The notes below the pieces were generated by a model. That model did no database searches, was not told where the DNA came from, and saw only the letters and a program-made list of their open reading frames with translations. DNA of 49,202 nt from M55B144 sp964550615 (lineage in GTDB: Bacteria > Bipolaricaulota > Bipolaricaulia > UBA7950 > UBA9294): contig CAZKAB010000011.1 in assembly GCA_964550615.1 (NCBI GenBank), positions 1 through 49,202 of the forward strand. The letters run 5' to 3'. Position numbers and translations under genes: made by a program. Of the stretch, positions 7,123-16,179 are shown one piece after another. Numbering within the stretch: the first letter of the stretch is position 1; each line of letters starts with the position of its first letter.

Positions 7123-8358
7123 ATGGATGAAGTGCCGGTGAAAGCGCATGGCTATCGCTGGGTGATGCTGGTGGTGTTCATGCTGGTGGTGGCCGCCAAC
7201 CAGTTGTTGTGGATATCGTTTGCGCCGATCACCGGTACTGCAGCCTCATTCTACGGGGTTTCCGATCTGGCGATCGGTCTCTTGTCGATGATCTTCATGA
7301 TTGTGTTCATCATTGCCTCCATCCCGGCGTCGTGGGTGATCGACACGTACGGAATTCGCATTGGTGTTGGTATCGGCGCTGTTCTCACCGGCGTGTTCGG
7401 CCTCCTTCGCGGCGCCTTTGCCGCGGATTACACCGGCGTTCTCATCGCGCAGATCGGAATCGCCATCGGCCAACCGTTCGTGCTCAATGCCGTTGCCAAG
7501 ATTGCCGGCCGCTGGTTTCCGATTGGCGAGCGAGCGACGGCGGCGGGTCTGGGATCTCTTGCGATCTATGCCGGGATTTTCACCGGCCTGATACTGACGC
7601 CGTTCATTGTCACCCGATCTGATATCTCAACGATGCTGTGGGCCTACGGGGCCGGTGCCGCGGTGATCGGCGTTCTATTCCTTGCGCTGGCGCGCGAGCG
7701 ACCGCCGTCCCCGGTCGGCCCGGAAGGGCGCTCGCTGGTTCTCGACGGGCTGAAACGTTTGTTCCGACAGCGCGAGTTCATCTATCTCCTCATTCTCTTC
7801 TTCATCGGTCTTGGCGTATTCAACGCGGTCACTACGTGGATCGAGGAAATCGTGCGTCCGCGTGGATTCTCCATCGGTCAGGCCGGCGTTGTTGGTGGGC
7901 TGATGGTGCTGGGGGGGATTGTTGGTGCGATCGTGATTCCGCCGATCTCCGATCGGATGCGACGGCGAGTACCGTTTATCGTACTCGCACTTGCGGGCGC
8001 GATTCCCGGCCTCATCGGGGTGACATTTGCCGCCGCATATCCGCTTCTGCTCGCGTCGGCGTTTGTCCTTGGGGCCTTTCTCTTGAGCTCAGGGCCGCTC
8101 GGATTCCAATACGCCGCAGAGATCACTTATCCGGTGCCGGAAGGGACATCGAATGGAATGCTTCTTCTTGCCGGACAGATCTCGGGGATCGTCTTCATTA
8201 TCGGTATGGACGCCCTCAAGTCGTCGGCGACCGGCTCGATGACGACATCGCTCCTAATCCTCACTTTCCTGATGGCAGCCTGCCTCGTCCTTGCAACGCG
8301 CTTGCGCGAGTCATCCCTAATCACGGAAGAAGACGCTTCGAGTCGAAAGGATGGGTAG
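7123..8358 (+). CDS. MFS transporter, FLVCR/SLC49-like
   Basis: 411 residues with about 12 hydrophobic segments. The start at 7123 follows AAGGGGGT; a frame 12 codons longer lacks a site. The N-terminus RWVMLVVFMLVVAANQLLWI, then SFAPITGTAASFYGVS, the ASWVIDTYGIRIGVGIGAVLTG loop and GQPFVLNAVAKIAGRWFPIGERATA resemble the FLVCR/DIRC2 branch of the major facilitator superfamily. Eukaryotic members of that branch have been linked to heme and choline; the bacterial substrate is not known. It sits about 115 bases after cysE, possibly in the same transcript, but a sulfur-related role cannot be claimed. Confidence 0.85.
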   Translation: MDEVPVKAHGYRWVMLVVFMLVVAANQLLWISFAPITGTAASFYGVSDLAIGLLSMIFMIVFIIASIPASWVIDTYGIRIGVGIGAVLTGVFGLLRGAFAADYTGVLIAQIGIAIGQPFVLNAVAKIAGRWFPIGERATAAGLGSLAIYAGIFTGLILTPFIVTRSDISTMLWAYGAGAAVIGVLFLALARERPPSPVGPEGRSLVLDGLKRLFRQREFIYLLILFFIGLGVFNAVTTWIEEIVRPRGFSIGQAGVVGGLMVLGGIVGAIVIPPISDRMRRRVPFIVLALAGAIPGLIGVTFAAAYPLLLASAFVLGAFLLSSGPLGFQYAAEITYPVPEGTSNGMLLLAGQISGIVFIIGMDALKSSATGSMTTSLLILTFLMAACLVLATRLRESSLITEEDASSRKDG

Positions 8359-8387
8359 AGAGCTTGAAGAATGCGTCTCTCGCATAG

Positions 8388-8625
8388 GCGTGAGACGGTA
8401 ATAGGTAATGAGTGAAGGGCAACGAGACGGGGCAAGAGCAGTGTCTCGCCAAGAAAGACAGCACAAACACAGCAATCGTGGTAACTGATGGAGCCAGAGC
8501 TGGGGCAGAGGGACTAGGAGTGAAATCAGTTTCTGCCCTGCAGGCTCTAGACTCTTGACCGAAGACTTCTTAGCGACCTTTGCGGCTTGAGCGAGCGTAG
8601 CGAGTGGGCGAGAGAAACGCTTATG
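8388..8625. repeat. Dispersed intergenic repeat, copy A
   Basis: The intergenic stretch between the MFS gene and the nitroreductase has no ORF I believe. It aligns with the reverse complement of 43681-43885. Shared blocks include AATGAGTGAAG, AACGAGA, CAAGAGCA, ATCTCGC or GTCTCGC, GATCAGTTTC or AATCAGTTTC, CCTGCAG, and the 16 bases CTCTTGACCGAAGACT followed by CTTAGCGA and GCGAGAGAAA. Copy A has an extra roughly 30 bases (8575-8607) containing TTGAGCGAGCGTAGCGAGT. Function unknown: a MITE-like relic or conserved noncoding RNA. Confidence 0.6.
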
Positions 8626-8692
8626 CATCTCGCAGAGGCCACAAGAAATGGGGTGACTGCCGATACTACACGGGCTTCACCCGGAAACGCAA

Positions 8693-9199
8693 CTACCCGC
8701 TGCAGGTCTCCCAGTGAACCCTGGCCTCTTCGTACTGAGTGCGCGACGGCTGTTCCTCGGCGGGGATACCGATCGGAATGAGGGCGAACCCAAATACGTC
8801 ATCCGGAAGCCCGGCTACTGAATGCACACTCGCCTCGCGGTCGCCGACCAAGCCGCACCAAGTTGCGCCGAGTCCGAGACTACTCACGGCGAGAAGCAGA
8901 TTCTCCGTTGCGGCGGCCATGTCTTGATCGAACCACTTGTACCCCTCTTTCTTGCCGAACGGGATGATCACCGCGCCGGCGTCGACGCCGAACTTGGCGT
9001 ACGGATGGGCGCGACATATCGCTGCGACGCGCTCTTTCTCCGTAACGACGAGGAACTGCCACGGACGAGCGTTGCTCGCCGACGGTGCGGCCATCGCCGC
9101 CTTGAGGATTGTGACAAGCGCCTCGCGTGCAACAGGTTCGCCAGTAAAATTGCGAATGGATCTTCTCTTGGTGATGAACTCGAGCGTCTTATCGTTCAT
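8693..9199 (-). CDS. Nitroreductase family protein (FMN-dependent)
   Basis: 168 residues. The N-terminus FITKRRSIRNFTGEPVARE is the RRSxRxF FMN-phosphate-binding signature, followed by APSASNARPWQFLVV (family Asn/Pro-Trp motif) and LLAVSSLGLGATWCGL near the C-terminal half. Small members like this act as NAD(P)H:acceptor oxidoreductases on quinones, flavins or nitro compounds. The physiological substrate is not readable. TGGAGG precedes the ATG with good spacing. Transcribed alone, facing the dispersed repeat. Confidence 0.9.
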   Translation of the reverse strand: MNDKTLEFITKRRSIRNFTGEPVAREALVTILKAAMAAPSASNARPWQFLVVTEKERVAAICRAHPYAKFGVDAGAVIIPFGKKEGYKWFDQDMAAATENLLLAVSSLGLGATWCGLVGDREASVHSVAGLPDDVFGFALIPIGIPAEEQPSRTQYEEARVHWETCSG

Positions 9200-9392
9200 G
9201 CGTATGCCTCCAGTTTCTATGTTCTTGTACCTTACACGTGGTAGCAGGTTCGCGAAATACGTGTATGCAGAACCTTGAGGGGAGTATGTCAGATAATGCC
9301 ACCCTCACAAGGCACATAGACACTGTAACAAATGCCGATCGGAAAGGCGAGCGTTGCCGTGAGGCGGCGGTTCACTTGTGATCGAAGGCAAG

Positions 9393-9494
9393 ATGAGTAA
9401 CCTCTTGACACTCGATAGAATCGACAAACGGGTGCTCCGGCTGATAGAAGTCCGTTCATCGAGGCTGATTGTGGAGTTGTTCGTAAGGGAGTGA
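9393..9494 (+). CDS. Possible 33-residue small ORF upstream of the secreted nuclease
   Basis: ATG at 9393 after AAGG; it encodes a peptide of helical look (MSNLLTLDRIDKRVLRLIEV and on, ending ELFVRE) and stops six bases before the TTG start of the nuclease gene. Its last codons carry the AAGGGAG that serves the next gene, so it could couple translation into a weak TTG start. No homologue is recognised, and it may be chance. Confidence 0.3.
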   Translation: MSNLLTLDRIDKRVLRLIEVRSSRLIVELFVRE

Positions 9495-9500
9495 TTGTGA

Positions 9501-11321
9501 TTGAACAAGACGCTCATTTTGGCAGTGGCGACGATGATGGCGCTCTTCTTTGCGGCGCAGATTGCCGAACGTCATCAAGCGGTGGAAAGCTGCGCATGCG
9601 ATCAAGCGATCACGAAGATTAGCGCCATTCAGGGAAGCGGAGAAAAGAGCCCGCTTGTGGGAAAGACTGTGACCGTATCGGCGGTGGTCACCGGCGATTA
9701 CCAAGCGGTGGGTGAATTGGATGGTTTCTTCGTTCAAGAAGAAGATCACGATGCCGACTCGGACCCGAATACATCTGAGGGTATCTTCGTCTATGACAAC
9801 GCGGTCGATCACGATGTCAGAGTCGGTGACTTGGTATGCGTCACCGGAGCTGTTGCCGAGTACAAGGGCTTGACGGAGATCAAGAACGTTTCTCAGGTTG
9901 CGGTCTGCAAGACCGCCGCGCTTCCGCGAGCGGTCGCTGTCTCTCTCCCAATGAGCGATACGAGCGACTTCGAAAGCGTGGAAGGGATGCGCGTCGTGTT
10001 CACACAGACGCTGACGGTGAGCGACACCTACGGCCTTGGCCGTTATGGCGAGGTCACCTTGTCCAACGGGCGCCTTTTCTCGCCGACCGAGGGTGCCGCA
10101 CCGGGCGCGCCGGCGCAGGCGGCAATGCGTGCGAACGTCCTAAACAGGATACTGCTTGACGATGGGAGTTCCGGTCAGAATCCCGATCATATAATCTATC
10201 CCACTCCCGGGCTCTCGGCAGTCAATCCACTGCGGTGCGGTGACACGGTGCATGACCTGCGAGGGATCATGACCTATTCCTACGATTCCTATTGTATTGA
10301 GCCGTGCCTTGGCACGTCGTCGCCCGAATTCATCCGCACAAATCCCCGGCCCACATCTCCGCCCACAGTGGGAGGGAGCCTGCGGGTGGCGACCATCAAC
10401 GCAGACAACTACTTCAACGGCGACGGTTGTGGAGGCGGCTTCCCCACAACGCGGGGCGCGGCAAAGCTTGTCGATTTTGAACGGCAGCGCGACAAGCTGA
10501 TCAAAGTGCTTGTCGGTCTTGATGCCGATATCATCGGAATAGCTGAGATTGAAAACGACGGCTATGGACCAACGAGCGCCATTCATGATCTCGTATCGGG
10601 GATGAATGCGGCCGCGCCCGTGGGCACAAGCTATGCCTACATCGACCCCGTAGTTGCAATGGGTACCGATGAGATCACGGTTGGCCTCGTCTACCGCCTG
10701 CAGACCGTCTCCCCGAAAGGGGACGCGGCCGCGTTGCCGATGGGCGAACTTCCCGAGCTCAGTCGGCCTCCGCTTGCGCAGACATTCGTCGATCGGCAGA
10801 GTGGCGCGGAGTTGACGGTCGTCGTGGATCACCTCAAGTCGAAGAGCACGTCTTCCGCGCACGGACCGGACCGGGACCAAGGCGACGGTCAGGGCTGCTG
10901 GAACCGCAACCGAACCGAGGCGGCGACCGCGCTCATGACTTGGCTTGAAACCGACCCTACCGGCGCGCACTCGGCGAATGTGTTGATCATCGGGGATCTC
11001 AATTCATACACCTACGAGGATCCCATTGCCGTGATCGCATCCGACGGATATACCGATCTTATCCCTCACTTTTCGGAGCGGCCCAGCTACACGTACATCT
11101 ATCAAGGTGAGTCGGGGGCGCTCGATCACGCGCTCGCTTCGTCTGCACTGTTGCCGCATGTTACTGGGGCAGCCGTGTGGCACATCGACGCCGATGAGGC
11201 TGCCGCGCTCGGATACACGAGCGCGTACAAATCGAGCGAGCAGGTCGAATCTCTGTATCGAAACGACCCGTATCGAGCCTCTGATCACGATCCGATTGTC
11301 ATTGGCCTCGATCTTGAGTGA
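9501..11321 (+). CDS. Secreted ExeM/NucH-type endonuclease/exonuclease/phosphatase
   Basis: 606 residues from a TTG start; TGA stops just upstream exclude a longer form. Residues 1-20 form a signal peptide. An OB-fold region (about 40-125, SAIQGSGEKSPLVGKTVTV) is followed by an ExeM-specific block (DFESVEGMRVVFTQTLTV, YGLGRYGEVTLS). A C-terminal DNase-I-like EEP domain runs from about 290 with catalytic IAEIENDG (Glu), DHLKSK, GDLNSY and SDHDP. Paired cysteines (CGDTVHDL, CIEPC, CGGGFP, GCWNRN) suit an exported protein. Expected role: extracellular DNA degradation for nutrients or biofilm turnover. The full EEP motif set suggests it is active. Confidence 0.9.
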   Translation: MNKTLILAVATMMALFFAAQIAERHQAVESCACDQAITKISAIQGSGEKSPLVGKTVTVSAVVTGDYQAVGELDGFFVQEEDHDADSDPNTSEGIFVYDNAVDHDVRVGDLVCVTGAVAEYKGLTEIKNVSQVAVCKTAALPRAVAVSLPMSDTSDFESVEGMRVVFTQTLTVSDTYGLGRYGEVTLSNGRLFSPTEGAAPGAPAQAAMRANVLNRILLDDGSSGQNPDHIIYPTPGLSAVNPLRCGDTVHDLRGIMTYSYDSYCIEPCLGTSSPEFIRTNPRPTSPPTVGGSLRVATINADNYFNGDGCGGGFPTTRGAAKLVDFERQRDKLIKVLVGLDADIIGIAEIENDGYGPTSAIHDLVSGMNAAAPVGTSYAYIDPVVAMGTDEITVGLVYRLQTVSPKGDAAALPMGELPELSRPPLAQTFVDRQSGAELTVVVDHLKSKSTSSAHGPDRDQGDGQGCWNRNRTEAATALMTWLETDPTGAHSANVLIIGDLNSYTYEDPIAVIASDGYTDLIPHFSERPSYTYIYQGESGALDHALASSALLPHVTGAAVWHIDADEAAALGYTSAYKSSEQVESLYRNDPYRASDHDPIVIGLDLE

Positions 11322-11441
11322 TTGGGTGCTTATAGTCTGGGCAATCGTAACGAATGGATGCAGATGGCTGACGGCGGCAAAGATGCGTCGGAGATGAAGC
11401 GGGCACATTTGTTGGGCGAACAACATGGGAGATGAGAAGTC

Positions 11442-12254
11442 GTGAATAGGGTGGTGCTGATTACGGGAGCGTCGTCGGGGATTGGCAAGGCTTGCGCCGA
11501 GCGGCTTATTGGTGAAGGAGATCGAGTATACGGGACGAGCCGGCAAACGGAGGCGGAATCGCGCGTGCAAGGCCTGCACATGCTCTCGATGGACGTTGAC
11601 GATGATGAATCAGTCGCGGCCGGGATCGACCGGATTATCCAGGCTGAGGGGCATCTGGATGTTGTGGTTAACAACGCCGGGTTCGGCATCGCCGGGGCGG
11701 TGGAGGATACGTCGATCGAAGAGGCCAAGGCCCTTTTTGAGACGAATCTGTTCGGCATGATGCGCGTCTGTCGCGCTGTACTCCCGCTGATGCGCAAGAA
11801 TCGGCAAGGTACAATCGTCAATATCTCTTCGCTTGGAGGGCGGATCGGGCTTCCTTATCAGGGTTTGTACAGCGCGACCAAGTTTGCCGTGGAGGGATTG
11901 ACCGAGGCATTGCGCATGGAGGTGCGATCGTTTGGCATTCGAGTTGTCTTGATCGAGCCGGGTGACTTTCGCACCAGCTTCACCGATAATCGTCAGTATG
12001 CAGCGTTATCTCAAGAGCGATCCCCATACCTGGAGAGCTTCAGGCGCACAATCAAGGTAGTGGAATCGGATGAACGGAACGGATCGTCGCCCGAGGAAAT
12101 CGGAAGACTTCTGGTGCGAATCCTTCGCCACTCCTCACCGCGGATACGATATTCCGTGGGCGGGATCTCGCAGCGAGCCGCGGCTGTGTTGAACGATGTG
12201 CTGCCTGGCCGAATCTTCGAGTGGACGCTGATGAAGTACTACAAGGTCCTGTGA
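11442..12254 (+). CDS. Short-chain dehydrogenase/reductase (candidate 3-ketosphinganine reductase)
   Basis: 270 residues, classical SDR: TGASSGIGKA nucleotide loop at residues 8-17, NNAGFG, the catalytic Ser in NISSLGG and the YSATK catalytic pair. GTG start with GGAGATGAG upstream. The SDR fold alone does not give a substrate. It lies about 50 bases upstream of an alpha-oxoamine synthase most like serine palmitoyltransferase. The product of that enzyme, a 3-keto long-chain base, needs reduction by an SDR (KDSR), so a role in long-chain base synthesis is a fair inference. Alternatives are a generic lipid ketoreductase. Confidence 0.88.
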   Translation: MNRVVLITGASSGIGKACAERLIGEGDRVYGTSRQTEAESRVQGLHMLSMDVDDDESVAAGIDRIIQAEGHLDVVVNNAGFGIAGAVEDTSIEEAKALFETNLFGMMRVCRAVLPLMRKNRQGTIVNISSLGGRIGLPYQGLYSATKFAVEGLTEALRMEVRSFGIRVVLIEPGDFRTSFTDNRQYAALSQERSPYLESFRRTIKVVESDERNGSSPEEIGRLLVRILRHSSPRIRYSVGGISQRAAAVLNDVLPGRIFEWTLMKYYKVL

Positions 12255-12305
12255 GCATCGGGCGCGAAATCTGCCAACGTGGCCGAGAGAGAGGAGAAAG
12301 CACTA

Positions 12306-13511
12306 GTGGATCTGTTTGAAAAGTGTCGCGGATTCTATTCCGATCCCGCGGTAGCTCGCGAGATGGGGTTTCCGCTCAGTCCGCAGGAAGCCAAAACGCT
12401 CGGCCTATACCCGTTCTTCATTCCTCTCGATCAAAGCGAAGGGACCGAGGTAACGATCAGCGGCAAGCGGCTAATCATGATTGGGTCAAACAACTACCTG
12501 GGATTGACGGCGCATCCGCACGTGCGACAGGCGGCGATAGATGCCGTGCGCGAGTTTGGCCCAAGCTGTACCGGTTCACGATTTCTCAACGGCACACTTT
12601 CATTGCACACGAAACTGGAAGAACGACTGGCGCGATTCGTCGGAATGGAGCAGGCGCTTGTCTTCAGCACCGGCTACCAGACCAATCTCGGCACTCTTTC
12701 AGCTCTGATCGGTCGCGGAGACGTGATCGTCGGCGACCGGGAGAACCACGCGAGCCTCGTCGACGGTGCGCGGTTGGCTCAAGGGCGACTGCTACGCTTT
12801 CGCCACAATGACATGGATGACTTGGAGCATGTCTTGAGTGGAGCACCGGCGAGCGCGGGGAAGCTGGTGGTGGTGGACGGAGTGTTCAGCATGAGTGGTG
12901 AGCTCGCGCCGGTGCAGGAGATCGTCCCTCTGTGTCGGAAATACGGAGCACGTCTGATGATCGATGACGCTCATGGTGTAGGAGTTGTCGGGCGGGGTCG
13001 CGGCACCGCGGCGCACTTCGGCGTGACCGACAAGGTCGATCTCATCATGGGAACATTCAGCAAGTCGTTTGCTTCCATCGGCGGATTCATCGCCGGAGAG
13101 AGGTCGACAATTCACTGGATAAAGCACATGGCCCGCTCGCTCATCTTCAGCGCCAGTCTACCCGCCCCCAACTGTGCGGCGGCACTTGCCGCCCTCGATG
13201 TGATGGAACAGGAACCGGAGCGAGTGCATCGCGTCAACGCTATCGCCGAGCGGATGCGTCAGGGCTATCGACGCCTTGGGCTTGACGTTGGCAGAGGCGA
13301 AACGCCGATCGTTCCGATACTCATCGGAGACCAGATTGATACGATGAAGTTGTGGAGGGCGTTGTTCGAGGAAGGCGTGTACACGAACGTTGCTGTTCCA
13401 CCCGCCGTTCCAGCGGGCGAGTCGATGCTGCGGACAAGCTACATGGCGACCCACACAGACGATCAGATGGACGAAGTGCTCCGGATTTTCGCTCGCATAG
13501 TGCAAAAGTGA
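12306..13511 (+). CDS. Alpha-oxoamine synthase, serine palmitoyltransferase-like
   Basis: 401 residues, PLP-dependent. The start at GTG 12306 is chosen because GAGGAG precedes it; an in-frame GTG nine codons earlier lacks a site. GSNNYLGLTAHP, SCTGSRFLNGTLSLH, ENHASLVDG (His stacking on PLP), DDAHGVGVVG and the lysine in GTFSKSFASIGGF define the family. Features that recall Bacteroidota SPT rather than KBL or BioF are GVYPYF-like LGLYPFFIPLDQSEGTEV, HNDMDDLEHVL and the end YMATHTDDQMD. Expected reaction: serine plus acyl thioester to 3-keto long-chain base. KBL or another AOS activity remains possible. Confidence 0.85.
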   Translation: MDLFEKCRGFYSDPAVAREMGFPLSPQEAKTLGLYPFFIPLDQSEGTEVTISGKRLIMIGSNNYLGLTAHPHVRQAAIDAVREFGPSCTGSRFLNGTLSLHTKLEERLARFVGMEQALVFSTGYQTNLGTLSALIGRGDVIVGDRENHASLVDGARLAQGRLLRFRHNDMDDLEHVLSGAPASAGKLVVVDGVFSMSGELAPVQEIVPLCRKYGARLMIDDAHGVGVVGRGRGTAAHFGVTDKVDLIMGTFSKSFASIGGFIAGERSTIHWIKHMARSLIFSASLPAPNCAAALAALDVMEQEPERVHRVNAIAERMRQGYRRLGLDVGRGETPIVPILIGDQIDTMKLWRALFEEGVYTNVAVPPAVPAGESMLRTSYMATHTDDQMDEVLRIFARIVQK

Positions 13512-13686
13512 GGTAGCAGGATCGTTCGAGGCAACGGCTGATTGCTTCATAGAATGAGGTTGCACTCGAGAGACGATCGGGCGTAGCAGCGCACGGGTCA
13601 GTTCCTGCACTGGAGCCACCAGTGTTGCGATGATCCAATCCCGGTCGATTTCGATCTGGAAGAGATAACTAGTAAGGAGGATGAAT

Positions 13687-14766
13687 ATGGCTACCGTATA
13701 TTTCACCGATCTCACCACGAAGCCCGGAATGGGGCTGATGGGAAAGCTCAAGCTGCTCCTGGAGCGACTCGAGTTGGGCAAGCTTGCGGGGAACGGTGAT
13801 CTCGTCGCAATCAAGATCCATTTTGGCGAGTACGGGAACCTTGCGTTTATCCGGCCGAACTACGTGCGAGTTGTTGTTGATGAGATCGCAAAGGGCGGTG
13901 GAAAACCGTTTCTCACCGATGCAAACACACTGTACAAGGGAAGCCGTGCAAATGCGATCGATCATCTGCGTACGGCCACGCTGAACGGGTTCGCTCCTGA
14001 TGTCGTGGGGGCACCGGTTGTGATCGCTGATGGGCTGAGGGGGACAGATGAGATACGGATTGATCCGGACGGTGAATATGTGAAAGAGGCGAAGATCGGA
14101 AGCGCGATCGCTTTGGCGAATGCGATAGTCGTCCTTACCCATTTCAAGGGGCACGAACAAACGGGTTTCGGAGGCGCGTTGAAGAACATTGGCATGGGCT
14201 CGGCGTCGCGCGCCGGCAAGCTGGAACAGCATTCCACATCGAGCCCGCTCGTGAAGGCGGAGAATTGCGTTGCCTGTCGCATGTGCGAGCGATACTGTCC
14301 CACCGGCGCAATTACGGTGAACGTTCACGCTGCGATCGACTACGACAAGTGCATCGGTTGCGGCCAGTGCGTGGCGATGTGCAACTACGGAGCGATCGTC
14401 ACCCGCTGGGATGCATCAGCCGACCTGCTGAGCCGGAGGATCGTGGAGTACGCCAAGGCGGCGCTCTTGGGCAAGCGAGCAATCTTCATCTCATTCATCA
14501 CGCAGGTATCCCCCGACTGCGATTGCTGGCCGATGAATCAGCCGCCGGTCGCTCCCGACATCGGCATCGCGGCGAGCACCGATCCCGTCGCGCTCGACCA
14601 AGCGTGCATGGATCTCGTGATTCAGGCGGTGGGCGAGGATCCGTTCCGAAAGGCGCATCCTTCCGTTTGTTGGGAAGAGCAACTCGATCATGCTGAAAAG
14701 ATCGGGCTCGGAACGAGAGAGTACGAACTGGAACGGGTCGCCACCGGCTTGGATACCAATGCCTGA
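13687..14766 (+). CDS. DUF362 protein with two 4Fe-4S clusters
   Basis: 359 residues. The N-terminal and middle parts match DUF362 (VAIKIHFGEYGN, KPFLTDANTLY, ANAIVVLTHFKGHEQTGFGGALKNIGMG). Inserted at about residues 193-235 are two bacterial ferredoxin motifs, CVACRMCERYCP and CIGCGQCVAMC, each with four Cys. The C-terminal part CDCWPMNQPP, then PDIGIAASTDPVALDQA, is also typical. The reaction is unknown; proteins of this kind are common in anaerobes and are assumed to do redox work in the cytoplasm. The start at 13687 has GGAGG six bases upstream; an ATG six bases earlier is too close to that site. Confidence 0.9.
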   Translation: MATVYFTDLTTKPGMGLMGKLKLLLERLELGKLAGNGDLVAIKIHFGEYGNLAFIRPNYVRVVVDEIAKGGGKPFLTDANTLYKGSRANAIDHLRTATLNGFAPDVVGAPVVIADGLRGTDEIRIDPDGEYVKEAKIGSAIALANAIVVLTHFKGHEQTGFGGALKNIGMGSASRAGKLEQHSTSSPLVKAENCVACRMCERYCPTGAITVNVHAAIDYDKCIGCGQCVAMCNYGAIVTRWDASADLLSRRIVEYAKAALLGKRAIFISFITQVSPDCDCWPMNQPPVAPDIGIAASTDPVALDQACMDLVIQAVGEDPFRKAHPSVCWEEQLDHAEKIGLGTREYELERVATGLDTNA

Positions 14767-14768
14767 TT

Positions 14769-14793
14769 GCGGGGCTCGCAGCGCAGGCCCCGC
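14769..14793 (+). terminator. GC-rich hairpin after the DUF362 gene
   Basis: GCGGGGC pairs with GCCCCGC around an 11-base loop, three bases after the stop codon. No T-run follows, so it is a weak terminator or a 3' end-stabilising structure. Confidence 0.45.
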
Positions 14794-14854
14794 CAGTGCC
14801 GCTGCAACACACGCTTGGTACTATCTTGGTATCCGTGAATAGAGAGGACACAAC

Positions 14855-16174
14855 GTGCAACAAGAATTGACCCCCACCGGCAACCGGGTGCGCGTTCATT
14901 TGGAGAGCCTCGGATGCGCCAAGAATCTCATCGATTCCGAGCGCATCCTCGCGCGTCTTGCCACTGCCGGAGCGATTGTAGGTGCACCGCCTGAAGAAGC
15001 GGAAGTCATCATAATAAACACCTGTGGATTCATCGAACCGGCCAAGAAGGAGTCGATCGACGCGATACTCGCTGCCGCCCGCTACAAACACGAGGGGCAA
15101 TGCCGGCGGTTGATCGTCATGGGCTGCCTGGCGCAGCGCTACGAGGACGAGCTTCGCCGCGGGTTTCCAGAAGTGGACGGCGTGTTCGGTCTCGGGCAGG
15201 AGGAGGCGATTGTCTCTTCCTGCGGCCTTGCGAGCACGCGCGACTGTGGCCGCTTCCTCCTCACGCCGCCGCACACGGCGTTTCTGCGGATCTCCGAGGG
15301 GTGCGACAATCGCTGCACCTATTGCACAATTCCGTTGATTCGTGGCCCATATCGGAGCCGCCCGGAAGCTGAGATCCTCTCCGAAGCGGAGAGCCTCGTC
15401 GACGGCGGGGTGCGCGAGCTCGTTGTCATCGCTCAGGATACAACCGTATACGGCACTGATGTTCCGGGTGGGATGCGAATCCACGATCTCCTTGTCCGCC
15501 TGGCCGAGATCAAGAACCTGCGTTGGCTGCGTCTCCTGTACACGCACCCGGCTCACTTCCCGCCTGAACTGATTGACGCCTATGCCGAGATAGACAAACT
15601 CTGCGCCTACGTCGACCTTCCGTTACAGCATCTGGATGATGACATCCTGCATCGGATGGGGCGAAATGTGAGTCAGCGGCAGTCGATTGACCTGATCGAG
15701 CGGTTGCGCGCGCGTGTGCCGGAGATTGCCCTGCGCACGACATTCATCGTCGGCTTTCCGGGTGAGACGGACGCGCAGTACGAAACGCTGCTGGAGCATG
15801 TCAAGCGCCTTCGATTCGACCACGTCGGTGCGTTCCCGTATTCGAGAGAAGAGGATACCGCCGCCGGCCGCATGCCCGACCAGGTGTCGGAGCGGGTCAA
15901 GGAAGAGCGCGTGCGCGATTTGATGCTTGCCCAGCAGGAAATTGTGTTTCAGCGCAACAGTTCTCTTGTGGGGGCAATGATGGAAGTCGTGATCGACGAG
16001 GCGACCGAGGAAGATGATCTGTGGATCGCCCGTTCTTCCGCCCAGGCCCCGGATGTGGACACCGTTACCTATGTGCGCGGTCACGGCCTTGCGCCCGGTC
16101 GGTTCCTGCGCGTCAAAATCACCGATGTCGATGGCTACGATCTCGTCGCCGAGCCGGCGTCAAACGGAGGTTGA
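14855..16174 (+). CDS. rimO: Ribosomal protein uS12 methylthiotransferase RimO
   Basis: 439 residues, normal length. N-terminal MTTase domain with its cluster Cys in SLGCAKN, NTCGF and VMGCLAQRY. Then the radical SAM motif CDNRCTYC at about residues 150-157 and the C-terminal TRAM domain. The SLGCAKNLIDSE start and HLDDDILHRMGR block mark RimO rather than MiaB. It adds a methylthio group to an Asp of ribosomal protein S12. GTG start with GAGAGGA upstream. Its stop overlaps the next start region, so the two are probably co-translated. Confidence 0.95.
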   Translation: MQQELTPTGNRVRVHLESLGCAKNLIDSERILARLATAGAIVGAPPEEAEVIIINTCGFIEPAKKESIDAILAAARYKHEGQCRRLIVMGCLAQRYEDELRRGFPEVDGVFGLGQEEAIVSSCGLASTRDCGRFLLTPPHTAFLRISEGCDNRCTYCTIPLIRGPYRSRPEAEILSEAESLVDGGVRELVVIAQDTTVYGTDVPGGMRIHDLLVRLAEIKNLRWLRLLYTHPAHFPPELIDAYAEIDKLCAYVDLPLQHLDDDILHRMGRNVSQRQSIDLIERLRARVPEIALRTTFIVGFPGETDAQYETLLEHVKRLRFDHVGAFPYSREEDTAAGRMPDQVSERVKEERVRDLMLAQQEIVFQRNSSLVGAMMEVVIDEATEEDDLWIARSSAQAPDVDTVTYVRGHGLAPGRFLRVKITDVDGYDLVAEPASNGG

Positions 16175-16179
16175 TGAGG

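Noticed and set aside
9406..9440. TTGACA near 9405 as a promoter for the secreted nuclease
   Set aside because: The hexamer is perfect, but no -10 box lies 15-19 bases downstream; TAGAAT is too close.
10140..10970. 276-residue minus-strand ORF opposite the secreted nuclease
   Set aside because: Shadow of the EEP domain gene in a GC-rich region; composition Arg/His-rich, no motifs.
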